The translations under genes were made by a program, and so were the position numbers. Positions 50,290-58,620 of a stretch of 64,000 nucleotides of DNA are shown here, one piece after another. Below the pieces are notes generated by a model. That model was given only the letters and a program-made list of their open reading frames with translations. It ran no database searches and had not been told where the DNA came from. Source of the stretch: JBDRNO01 sp043811005 (GTDB lineage: Bacteria; Bacteroidota; Bacteroidia; NORP154); contig JBDRNO010000212.1 in the NCBI GenBank assembly GCA_043811005.1, positions 9,735-73,734 of the forward strand. Reading direction: 5' to 3'. The stretch's first letter is position 1. Each line of letters starts with the position of its first letter.

Positions 50290-52318
50290 ATGAAGTACAG
50301 AAACTACATAATCGGAATAACTATCTTTCTGGCATCAACATTTCCCGTTCATGCTCAGGACATGCCCGATAAGGAGCTGTGGAAGAAGATGGTGACTGCT
50401 GATACATATCTTGAGATCAGGGATTACATTTTTGCTTTGAAGCTTTATCTCGAATTATATGAGCAGGATAGCTTAAATCCGCAACTAAATCTTAATATAG
50501 GTATCTGCTTATTCAATCTCCGTGAGCAAAAAGAACTATCCAAATCCTATTTTGAAAAAGTTATAAATACATATTTTCAGTTTCCTGATGCTTATACCTC
50601 GTCCTCCGTTCCCCGTCCCCCGCCCCATTTAATAGAAGCATATTATTATTTGGGACAATTGTATCACTTAGATCAACAATTCGATGAAGCGATCAAAGCC
50701 TACCAGTTTTATAAGAATTACCAGGGAACCCCGGCTTTAATAACCCCGGAAATTACCAAGGAGGTCTCTGATGATGAAATTGACAGGTATATCCAAATCT
50801 CTATTAACGCAAAGGAGATGCTCTTCAACCCTACCGAGGTAGTTATTGAAAATCTTGGGGAAAAATTCAACACAATATATCCCGATTATGTACCGGTAGT
50901 CTCAGCAGATGAGTCTGTTTTGATCTTCACATCGAGAAGGGAAGGAAGCACAGGCGGATTACTAGACCCATATGGTGAATATTTTGAAGACATCTATATT
51001 TCATACAAAAAAGATGATAAATGGACTGATCCGGAAAAAATGCCACCCAATATAAATACCAATACCCATGACGCATGTATCGGGCTTTCAGTTGACGGGC
51101 AGATGCTCTTTATATACAGAACAAACCAAGATCTGACAGGCGGTGATATCTATATCTCCGACCTTGAAGGCGACAAATGGTCAGACCCTGGAAAATTATC
51201 CGGTTCCGATGTTAATACTGAAAACTTAGAACCCAGTGCATCCCTTTCAGCAGATGGCAATACACTCTATTTTTCAAGCAACCGCCCCGGGGGATATGGA
51301 GGTAAAGACCTTTACAGAGTTTTAAAACTGCCCGGTGGTTTTCAGAGCTTGGCGGTTAATTTAGGTCCTACCATAAACACTCCTTAATGATGAAGATGCT
51401 CCCTTTATCCATCCCGATGACAAGACCTTGTATTTTAGCTCTAAGGGGCATAAAAACATGGGTGGATATGATATTTACAAATCAGTGAAAGATGAAGACG
51501 GGCTATGGTCTGAGCCGGAAAATCTCGGCTCTCCCGTAAATTCGATTGCGGATGATATCTATTTCGTGTTATCTGCAAATGGCAAGAGAGGATATTTCTC
51601 TTCAAACCGGAAGGGGGGAATTGGTGGAGCAGATATTTATGTTACCAATATGCCATATCAACCGGGGTTTTTGATCGTAATAAAAGGAAAGATCAATTCC
51701 TTTGATTCTCAAGAACCAATAAAAGCAACAATCACTGTGATTGATAATATTACTAAAGAATTGCAGGGAATATACAATTCAAATGCTGCTACAGGCAAGT
51801 TCCTAATGGTTGTTTCGCCAAAGAGGAAATACAAGATGCTCGTTGAAGCAGGGGGCTACTATCCATACACTGATGAATATTTTGTGATATCACATATTGA
51901 CACCTTTGCAATTCTTAGTAAAGAAATACAGCTTGAACCCATAATCAAGGAAAAAGAGATTACTGTTGAATATATCTATTCCTACACTCTTGAAAATGTA
52001 TATTTTCACATTAAGGAACACGAATTACTTCCCGAATCTTATGATGCATTTACAACATTGATAAGAGCCATGATAGCCAATCCTAAAATGAAAATTGAAA
52101 TAGCAGGGCATACCGATAATGTGGGTGATCATAATAGTAACATGATACTATCTCAAGAAAGAGCAGAAGCGGTGAGAGAATATTTGATCAGCCGTGGAAT
52201 AGCAGAAGAGAGGATGATTGCCAGGGGCTATGGGGAAACCCTTCCGTTAGCTTCCAACGATACTGAAGAGGGCAGGGCAGAGAATAGGAGGACGGAAATT
52301 CGGATTATTGAAGAATAA
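50290..52318 (+). pseudogene. PorE-like TPR/PD40/OmpA protein, broken by a frameshift
   Basis: Two consecutive open frames make one gene. The first (50290-51387) has a signal peptide (ends VHAQ), TPR-like helices (about residues 35-150) and WD40-like PD40 repeats (VVSADESVLIFTSRREGS; LSVDGQMLFIYRTNQD; LSADGNTLYFSSNRPGG). It then stops at GPTINTP-stop. Reading on in the next frame gives NDEDAPFIHPDDKTLYFSSK and continues (51428-52318) with more PD40 repeats, a carboxypeptidase-regulatory-like domain and an OmpA peptidoglycan-binding domain (VEIAGHTDNVGD-like: IEIAGHTDNVGDHNSNMILS, RMIARGYGETLP, ENRRTEIRII). A two-base loss near 51384-51390 explains it. PorE-type proteins tether the T9SS to peptidoglycan. 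An assembly error is a real alternative to true decay. Confidence 0.85.
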
Positions 52319-52503
52319 TGGTTGATGGTTTCTACGAAATACGAAAAAATACGAATATACGAATTGTTCGATTGTTCGATTGTTAACTAAATACTGAATA
52401 CTGGATACTTGATAAAATATCACTATTGCCGACTAAATTTAACAATTCAGATAAGGTCGTTTAATGTATGAAATAATTCAACAAACAATCGAACAATCGA
52501 ACA

Positions 52504-53535
52504 ATGAAACAATTATCCTTTTTCATTTTATACTGCCTACTGCATACTGCCAACTGTTTTGCTCAGGATCCCCAGTTCTCCCAGTTCTATGCTGCTCCCC
52601 TGTATTTGAACCCTGCGTTTGCAGGAACATCCGGTGGCTCCCGTCTGATAGCTAACTACAGGCATCAATGGCCAAGTATTCCAGGTGCGTTTGTGACTTA
52701 CAGCTTTTCATTCGATCATAATTTTTACAAACTGAACAGCGGTATGAGCTTGTTCTTTAATAGAGATAAAGCCGGTAGCGGTGGCTTGAGAACGACAAAT
52801 ATGGGTTATCAATACTCGTATAAATTACAATTATCCCGTAAATGGCATGTAAGATTTGGTATGGAGCTTTCTTACAGAACAAGAGATATAGATTTCAGCA
52901 GCCTGGTATTCAATGACCAGTTGTTAACCGGAGCTTCAGCGACAACAGAAACCCCGCCAGGTGACAAAGTTTCATTTTTAGATTTTTCTTCCGGATTATT
53001 GGCGTATTCGAAAAAATACTGGTTGGGTTTATCAGCTCATCATCTCACCCAGCCCAATGAATCGCTGTGGGAGGATAACCAGAGTATCTTGCCACTTATA
53101 ATATCATTGCATGGAGGCGCTAAAATACCTGTTGAGGACAAAGCAGGGAAGTCTACTTCTGTTTCCGGCAGGAAGGGCAGTAAATATATATCTCCTGCAT
53201 TTAGCTATAAAGCCCAGGAAAAATACGATCAATTGGATCTGGGTCTTTACTATTATAACAACCCTGTTACTATTGGTATATGGTACCGGGGTATCCCTTT
53301 ATTAAAAGCATATCAAAAAGGTTATCAAAACAACGATGCCGTGATCGTACTAATTGGTTATAAAGTAAAAGACCTTAGCATTGGTTACAGCTATGACTTA
53401 ACCATTTCAAAGTTATCAATCGCTTCAACAGCGGGCTCGCACGAAATATCTATCATCTACGAGTTTAATAATAAAGTCGAGGAGCAGAAAAAAGGAAAGA
53501 ATAAGCCGATCATAGTTCCTTGTGCGAAGTTTTAG
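52504..53535 (+). CDS. PorP/SprF family type IX secretion membrane protein
   Basis: A 343-residue PorP/SprF-family barrel. The N-terminus MKQLSFFILYCLLHTANCFA is a signal peptide, followed by DPQFSQFYAAPLYLNPAFAG and YRHQWPSIPGAFVTYSFSFD. The C-terminal IGYSYDLTISKLSIASTAGS is present, then a basic tail (EEQKKGKNKP). A polar insertion (VEDKAGKSTSVSGRKGSKY) makes it somewhat longer than the other two paralogues. It follows the giant type B PKD gene and the PorE-like gene in the same direction, the layout expected for a cargo with its dedicated PorE/PorP helpers. Confidence 0.94.
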   Translation: MKQLSFFILYCLLHTANCFAQDPQFSQFYAAPLYLNPAFAGTSGGSRLIANYRHQWPSIPGAFVTYSFSFDHNFYKLNSGMSLFFNRDKAGSGGLRTTNMGYQYSYKLQLSRKWHVRFGMELSYRTRDIDFSSLVFNDQLLTGASATTETPPGDKVSFLDFSSGLLAYSKKYWLGLSAHHLTQPNESLWEDNQSILPLIISLHGGAKIPVEDKAGKSTSVSGRKGSKYISPAFSYKAQEKYDQLDLGLYYYNNPVTIGIWYRGIPLLKAYQKGYQNNDAVIVLIGYKVKDLSIGYSYDLTISKLSIASTAGSHEISIIYEFNNKVEEQKKGKNKPIIVPCAKF

Positions 53536-53635
53536 GTCTGGTTGATGGATGTTATGTAATGGATACTTGATACTGGGTGCTAGTATTTCTTATTTTATCA
53601 GGGGATTTTTCCTCCTTTTAAGGTTAAACATTTAT

Positions 53636-53643
53636 TATCTTTG
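53636..53643 (+). promoter_or_regulatory. Bacteroidota -7 element before the DUF4160 gene
   Basis: TATCTTTG is an exact TANNTTTG match in the typical TTATCTTTGC setting, 30 bases before the start codon. The -33 region has a T run (GGATTTTTCC) instead of TTG. Confidence 0.55.
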
Positions 53644-53672
53644 CAGTATATTTTATTAATTTTGCTTTTATC

Positions 53673-53942
53673 ATGCCAACAATTTCAATGTTTTACGGGT
53701 TAATAGTATCAATATATTATCTTGATGAAAAGAAACACCATTTGCCTCACATTCATGTGAGGTATCAAGGAATTGAATCAATATTTTCTATCCCTGATGG
53801 AGAATTACTTGAAGGAAAGTTGCAGCCCAATAAACGAAAATTGCTTGAAGCCTGGATTGAAATACATAAAGACGAATTAATGGCAAATTGGGAATTGGCC
53901 GTCAACGGTGAACAGGTATTTAAAATTGATCCATTAAAATAA
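53673..53942 (+). CDS. DUF4160 domain protein
   Basis: An 89-residue DUF4160 protein: MPTISMFYGLIVSIYYLDEK, KKHHLPHIHVRYQGIESIFS, then IPDGELLEGKLQPNKRKL and EAWIEIHKDELMANWELAVN. The HxPHIHV motif is the family hallmark. Such proteins nearly always occur with a DUF2442 gene, as here, and have been proposed as toxin-antitoxin-like pairs, without firm biochemical proof that I know of. The gene is intact and has its own promoter element. Confidence 0.9.
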   Translation: MPTISMFYGLIVSIYYLDEKKHHLPHIHVRYQGIESIFSIPDGELLEGKLQPNKRKLLEAWIEIHKDELMANWELAVNGEQVFKIDPLK

Positions 53943-53950
53943 CGAAATAA

Positions 53951-54181
53951 ATGAACCCAAGAGTAAAAGAGGTAAAACCAAAAAGTGATTATACTTTACA
54001 TATCACGTTTGAAAATGACGAAGTTAAAACCTTTGATATGAAACCTTATTTGGAAATTGGTGTTTTCAAAGAATTAAAAGACCAGCACCTGTTTAATTCC
54101 GTGAAACCATTTTTGGGTAGCATCCTATGGAAAAACGGACAGGATCTGTGTCCTGACACTCTATATTTGGAAAGTAAATAA
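53951..54181 (+). CDS. DUF2442 domain protein
   Basis: A 76-residue DUF2442 protein: MNPRVKEVKPKSDYTLHITF, ENDEVKTFDMKPYLEIGVFK and SILWKNGQDLCPDTLYLESK; the final W-x-x-G-x-D-L-x-P-D-x-L-Y segment is the family signature. It lies eight bases after the DUF4160 gene, so they form an operon. The pair stands alone between a T9SS cluster and a convergent cargo gene. Confidence 0.92.
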   Translation: MNPRVKEVKPKSDYTLHITFENDEVKTFDMKPYLEIGVFKELKDQHLFNSVKPFLGSILWKNGQDLCPDTLYLESK

Positions 54182-54200
54182 TGTCTATTTATAGTAATAA

Positions 54201-55469
54201 TTAATAAATCATTATCTTCTTGCGAAAAACTTCCTCACCATTAAATTCAACATCTAATATATATATGCCATTAGTTAAATTATAAAGGTTGAAGTCTTTG
54301 ATATATGTTAGTGAAATACCAGGTAACATCTCATAATAAACCCTTTTTCCTATCACATCATACATTGAGATCTTGACATCCTGCATCTCTGACAGATCTA
54401 TGCTCAATGTAAACTGCCCGTCATTAGGATTTGGATAAACCTTTATCCTATTATTCAAGGTGAAAAATGCAATATCAATGCTATCGGTAATTATTTCACA
54501 CGTTGTCTCAGTATCAATTATTCTAACACTGTAGTAACCGCTTGTATAAGCCACATAAGAAGAGCCGGTTGCACCGGGAATTAATATATCGTTCAGGTAC
54601 CATTCATACTGATAATCATCATAAACAGAAAGCGTTACTGGGTCTCCATGATAATTGCTTGTACCGGGTGAAGCGCTGATGATCGCAGCGGGTAGCTGAG
54701 AATCAACATGAACTGTTCCGGAATCACTATACTGGTATGCTGTCTTACTAATGGAGTAATTAAAACTTAAAGAAACATTGGTCTTATAGATTATTGTATT
54801 ACCAAACCCGGTTGGGTCATTAGGCGGAAAAGTTAAAGGCGTACCACCCTCATTTTCTTCGCCATCAATGCAATTATCATTTGCATCTAATAAATCATCA
54901 TCCCATACTCTGATGTAATAAGGCGGATTATTTAAATGTATATTTAGTGTAAAATTAAATGGTGGCTGCCCTTCAATAGGGCTGCCCTGGTTATTAAAAA
55001 CTTCAATATCGTCCCCATCAATAATTTCGAGATAAATGTCAGGATCGCCACCAAAAGGATCCTCACAACCTATATCAGTTACCTCCACATGTGTGAGATA
55101 AAATCCAATCGTATCAATCGTTACGGAATACTGAACGGTGTAGTCTCCCGGATCAAAGTAGATCACGGAATCAGGATTTTCCTCCGATGACTGTACCCCA
55201 TTCCCAAAATCCCATGAATAAGTAAAACCGGTTGTTTGCCATGTAACAGGTAAATATCCGTTACCTGGATTATTATTTGTAAAAAATACCGTTAACGGTT
55301 CACACCCTTCGGAAGGGGATAGTGAAAAATGAGAATTTGCTAAATTGTTTTGAAATAAATTAGTGTCTTGCCCTGCTTTGTCAGAGTTTTGTATTACAAC
55401 GCTGTTTTGTGCAGTTGATGTCGAATAATAGAAAAATATTAATAGTATGGTAAAGATGTAATTTTTCAC
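54201..55469 (-). CDS. PKD/C2-like secreted protein with type A T9SS sorting domain
   Basis: A 422-residue T9SS cargo. A signal peptide (IFTILLIFFYYSTSTAQ) is followed by a PKD-type module (SPSEGCEPLTVFFTNN, TYSWDFGNGVQSSEENPD). Next is a region of about 110 residues with a C2-like pattern: LTHVEVTDIGCEDPFGGDPD, IYLEIIDGDDIEVF, YYIRVWDDDLLDANDNCIDG. That region has many aspartates placed to bind calcium. An Ig-like module (SVYDDYQYEWYLNDILIPGA) and a type A sorting domain (VYPNPNDGQFTLSIDL, GIYILDVEFNGEEVF) complete it. The function is unknown; calcium-dependent surface binding is a possible reading of the C2-like part. Confidence 0.8.
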   Translation of the reverse strand: MKNYIFTILLIFFYYSTSTAQNSVVIQNSDKAGQDTNLFQNNLANSHFSLSPSEGCEPLTVFFTNNNPGNGYLPVTWQTTGFTYSWDFGNGVQSSEENPDSVIYFDPGDYTVQYSVTIDTIGFYLTHVEVTDIGCEDPFGGDPDIYLEIIDGDDIEVFNNQGSPIEGQPPFNFTLNIHLNNPPYYIRVWDDDLLDANDNCIDGEENEGGTPLTFPPNDPTGFGNTIIYKTNVSLSFNYSISKTAYQYSDSGTVHVDSQLPAAIISASPGTSNYHGDPVTLSVYDDYQYEWYLNDILIPGATGSSYVAYTSGYYSVRIIDTETTCEIITDSIDIAFFTLNNRIKVYPNPNDGQFTLSIDLSEMQDVKISMYDVIGKRVYYEMLPGISLTYIKDFNLYNLTNGIYILDVEFNGEEVFRKKIMIY

Positions 55470-55479
55470 GTTATTTATT

Positions 55480-55812
55480 TGTATTAGAATTTCAATGTTT
55501 TATGAATTTGTGTCTGGTGTCTTTATTTTGATGTTAGTTATTTATATTTTAATCCATTACATTTTAAATCTTTGCCTCCCGATAGGACGTAGAGACGAGA
55601 CCGGGTCTCGTCTCTACATTCCCACACCAAAGACATTTCGTTTAAATAAATTCAAAATCGTCTAATCTGTATTTATCCTGTTCCATAGCGTATTGTTTTT
55701 ACTTATATTTTTTTCTTTTTGATTTATAATTAATGGTCACTAACCGTCACCAGTCACCAGTCACCAGTCACCAGCTATATATCCTTTTTAATAAATTTAC
55801 AAAGCAATGTCT
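55480..55812. repeat. Gene-free region with MITE ends and a 27-bp palindrome
   Basis: This region opens with TATTAGAATTTCAATGTTTTATG and ends with TTTTTAATAAATTTACAAAGCAATG, resembling the ends of the MITE-like family. It holds the second copy of the 27-bp palindrome TAGAGACGAGACC/GGTCTCGTCTCTA at 55590-55616 and a short tandem array of CACCAGTCA (about 55747-55772). No coding sequence is seen. Confidence 0.55.
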
Positions 55813-57717
55813 TTATGGAATTTTTATTATCTGTCTCTTCTGAACCTGCTGTCTGTCTGATTCTATGGTTAAAAAATAAGTTCCTGCTTTTAAACCGGCA
55901 GTATTTAATTTTATATATTCCAATCCTTTGGATATAAGTCCCAATTCTTCAATATATACCGTTTTCCCTAAAACATCTGATATTTTAATAGTGATAAACT
56001 GGGGTTTATGCACATAATACTGTATTGTAAAACTACTATTAAAGGGATTGGGATAAACTCCGAAAATGACAAGTTCATTATTGACAACTGAGGTTTCAAT
56101 ATAAATTAGAGATTGGTCTGGCAACAATGGTGCCTGGGGCTGTAAAGGTCCGAGCCGTTGTGAAGGCACGGATGAATTTCGCAGAAAATTTTCACCATCA
56201 TTAACATACCATGCTTCATCAAAATATTCATAATATGATTGATCGTCAATTGTATTGACAAAATACCAATCAGCTTGCGTGCGGTTTTTATTTACATCTA
56301 AAATATAATATCCCCTATTTTCCAGATCAACATATTTCATGTGCGGATTAGCAGCCAAAACAGCCGCTTCTCCCACAGGGGCTCCGAAGTCAACAGAAGG
56401 GGATGTAACGCTTGGTGTAACAAATTCAACGGTACCGCAGCCGGCACCATTGGGACCATAGGTACCTAAAGTAGGATTAGGAACATCATTTGCCCATGAG
56501 GTATGAATATCACCTGTTAAAATAACAGTGTTCTCAATATTGAAATAATTAATATAATTCAGGATCTTTTGTCTTTCTACCGTATAGCCATCCCATTGAT
56601 CCTTATTTGTATATACCAAAAGGCCCAAAGGAGCGAACATAACCTGTTGAGCGATCAATTTCCATTGAACCGAATCAACATATTGAGAATTGCTCAGTTC
56701 ATTAACAAACCAATCGTATTGTTTCTCTCCAAGAATTGTCTTATCAGGATCATCAACGGCAAGTCCCTCCGGGTCGTCCCTGCCTATGAGCCGTGTGTCT
56801 AAAAAGATGATATCCGCCAGATCGCCATATTTAATAGTTCTATAGATCCTTATGGGAGCAGCAGTATCGTTATATTCCCTGATAGGCAGCCACTCAAAAA
56901 ATGCCTGTGTACCGGCAGACTTTCTCACCTCCCAATCACCTTCAGTTCCGGTGTCATGATTTTCCGCACCGTCCATATAGGAATTGTTAGCTGTTTCATG
57001 GTCATCCCAAACAACATACCAGGGATATTGCTGATGGATATATCTCAGATCTGGGTCAAGGCGGTAGTGTGAATGCCGCATTCTGTAATCACTAAGTGTT
57101 AATATCTCATTGGAAGGTTCCAATTCCCTGTCAGGATGGGTACCATATTCGTCTGTTCCATACTCATAGATGTAATCACCAAGATGAAAGACCGCATCAA
57201 CATCATTTTTTGAAGTAATGGTTTCATACACATTGAAAAATCCGTTATTATAGTTTGTCCCAGAAACAACTGCAAATCTTATACTGTCAATATCACCTGC
57301 TGGAGCGGTTTTTGTTCTTCCGGTCAGGGAATTCCTGTTCAATGCACGGAAAAAATAATAATAGTAAGTACCTGGTTGAAGCCCGGTTACATCTGTTTTA
57401 ACGGTATAATCTCTCTGTTCGTTTGTGAAAGCAGTACCGGAATTAACAACCTGTGCAAACAAAGTATCCAGGCCAATTACCCACTCTACCTCTATATCGC
57501 CAATGATAATTGAATCGGGAGTAACCCTTGTCCATAGTATCACCCTGTCGGTTAATGCATCTCCGGATGCCACACCGTGATAAAACGGGGCGAGATTAGA
57601 GTCAATATCAAGCCGCTCTTTAGAATTAGGGCCTATTTCTGTTTGTGAAAAAACAGGGAAGTTAATACATGCAGTAATGAAAAATATAACTAATCTTTTA
57701 CTCTGAAAATAGTTCAT
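55813..57717 (-). CDS. PhoD-like alkaline phosphatase with type A T9SS sorting domain
   Basis: A 634-residue secreted phosphatase/phosphodiesterase of the PhoD family. I chose the ATG at 57717 (MNYFQSKRLVIFFITACINF, signal peptide ending FSQ); an in-frame ATG at 57741 adds eight residues. The N-terminal PhoD domain has FYHGVASGDALTDRVILWTR, and the catalytic part has VFHLGDYIYEYG (near residue 187 counted from 57741), VWDDHETANNSYMDGAENHD (near 244) and LTGDIHTSWANDV (near 410), which hold the metal-binding Asp, Asn and His residues. A type A sorting domain ends it (VYPNPFNSSFTIQYYV, GTYFLTIESDRQQ). It should release phosphate from esters outside the cell. Low-phosphate control is likely, but no Pho box was identified. 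Confidence 0.93.
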   Translation of the reverse strand: MNYFQSKRLVIFFITACINFPVFSQTEIGPNSKERLDIDSNLAPFYHGVASGDALTDRVILWTRVTPDSIIIGDIEVEWVIGLDTLFAQVVNSGTAFTNEQRDYTVKTDVTGLQPGTYYYYFFRALNRNSLTGRTKTAPAGDIDSIRFAVVSGTNYNNGFFNVYETITSKNDVDAVFHLGDYIYEYGTDEYGTHPDRELEPSNEILTLSDYRMRHSHYRLDPDLRYIHQQYPWYVVWDDHETANNSYMDGAENHDTGTEGDWEVRKSAGTQAFFEWLPIREYNDTAAPIRIYRTIKYGDLADIIFLDTRLIGRDDPEGLAVDDPDKTILGEKQYDWFVNELSNSQYVDSVQWKLIAQQVMFAPLGLLVYTNKDQWDGYTVERQKILNYINYFNIENTVILTGDIHTSWANDVPNPTLGTYGPNGAGCGTVEFVTPSVTSPSVDFGAPVGEAAVLAANPHMKYVDLENRGYYILDVNKNRTQADWYFVNTIDDQSYYEYFDEAWYVNDGENFLRNSSVPSQRLGPLQPQAPLLPDQSLIYIETSVVNNELVIFGVYPNPFNSSFTIQYYVHKPQFITIKISDVLGKTVYIEELGLISKGLEYIKLNTAGLKAGTYFLTIESDRQQVQKRQIIKIP

Positions 57718-57741
57718 AATTAATAGGTATTGGAATTTCAA

Positions 57742-58058
57742 TGTTTAGCCACGAATTACACTAATTCTCACTAATTATCACTAATTATCACAAAATATAC
57801 TTTTTAAAAAATATTAAGTTGTTAAAACCAATAATTATTAATGTGTCCAGCTTAATTCTCTACTCAATGCGTAGAGAATTTCTTTATCGGGAAAAGTCTC
57901 CGCAATGCGTAGACAATGTTTCATTAAACCTGTTTCTGGTCATGGATCGAATCAGTTGGTTGATGTTGAAACTTCCTGATTCTACCAGGCTTTCAAATAC
58001 CATATCACCAAATTTAACCCATGACCCAACAAAGATACAACAAACCTGATTTATGTTA
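57742..58058. other. Gene-free region upstream of the hydrolase/Omp85 locus
   Basis: The stretch contains short direct repeats (CACTAATTCTCACTAATTATCACTAATTATCAC, about 57769-57792) and two copies of AATGCGTAGA near 57868 and 57904. Open frames across 57819-58049 show no family resemblance and no start signal, so I do not call a gene. Confidence 0.4.
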
Positions 58059-58088
58059 TTGAAATATGTAAATTAATAGCTAACTTTG
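58059..58088 (+). promoter_or_regulatory. Bacteroidota promoter before the hydrolase/Omp85 locus
   Basis: TTG (58059-58061), 19 bases, TAACTTTG (58081-58088) is a full match to TTG-N19-TANNTTTG. It is followed by about 190 non-coding bases that contain GCCACAAAATCAC and GTGCGCAGGCAC repeat fragments (about 58142-58260). Confidence 0.7.
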
Positions 58089-58278
58089 ATGTAATAAAAG
58101 GAACTGTGAGTCCACTCTAATACGTCATTTTTGCCGTTCGGCTGAGCTCACGCCAAAGCCACAAAATCACTAAAACACACCTGTGTGCCGAAGCACTTCG
58201 GCTTTGCTCTGCTGAAGCTCCGCGAAAGCGATGTGCGCAGGCACAAAATTTCACTAAACATTAAATGCAGGATTTAAG

Positions 58279-58560
58279 TTGAAAAACCTGAGAAAATATG
58301 GAACCGCTCCTTTTACGGTAGCAGTTGTTCACGGTGGTCCGGGCGCTCCCGGTTCAATAGCGCCTGTAGCGAGGGAACTGTCATTAAATTTGGGGACCTT
58401 AGAACCTTTGCAAACGTCTACATCCATTGAAGGACAAATTCATGAATTGCTGACCGTCCTGGAAAAACATGGAGACCTTCCAATAACCTTGATAGGTCAT
58501 TCTTGGGGAGCATGGCTTTGTTTTATTTTTACCGCACGTCATCCTTTAATTGTAAATAAA
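58279..58560 (+). pseudogene. Truncated alpha/beta-hydrolase, fused in frame to the next gene
   Basis: The TTG at 58279 opens MKNLRKYGTAPFTVAVVHGG, the N-terminal half of an alpha/beta-hydrolase: the oxyanion HGGPGAPGS segment, SLNLGTLEPLQTSTSIEGQI, then the nucleophile elbow LIGHSWGAW (Ser near residue 76) and FIFTARHPLIVNKFINIAKL. The remaining two-thirds, including the catalytic Asp and His, are missing; the reading frame continues without a stop into the Omp85 gene. It cannot be an active hydrolase. The broken end lies at about 58560. Confidence 0.8.
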
Positions 58561-58620
58561 TTCATTAATATTGCAAAACTTAGGCACTTAAAATTTCACT
58601 ATTTAGCAAATAAACCAACC

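Noticed and set aside
55747..55772. Short tandem CACCAGTCA repeats as a possible CRISPR
   Set aside because: The unit is only nine bases with no spacers and no cas genes nearby.
57819..58049. Open frame of 76 codons upstream of the hydrolase remnant
   Set aside because: No recognisable motif, no start signal, and it crosses short repeats.
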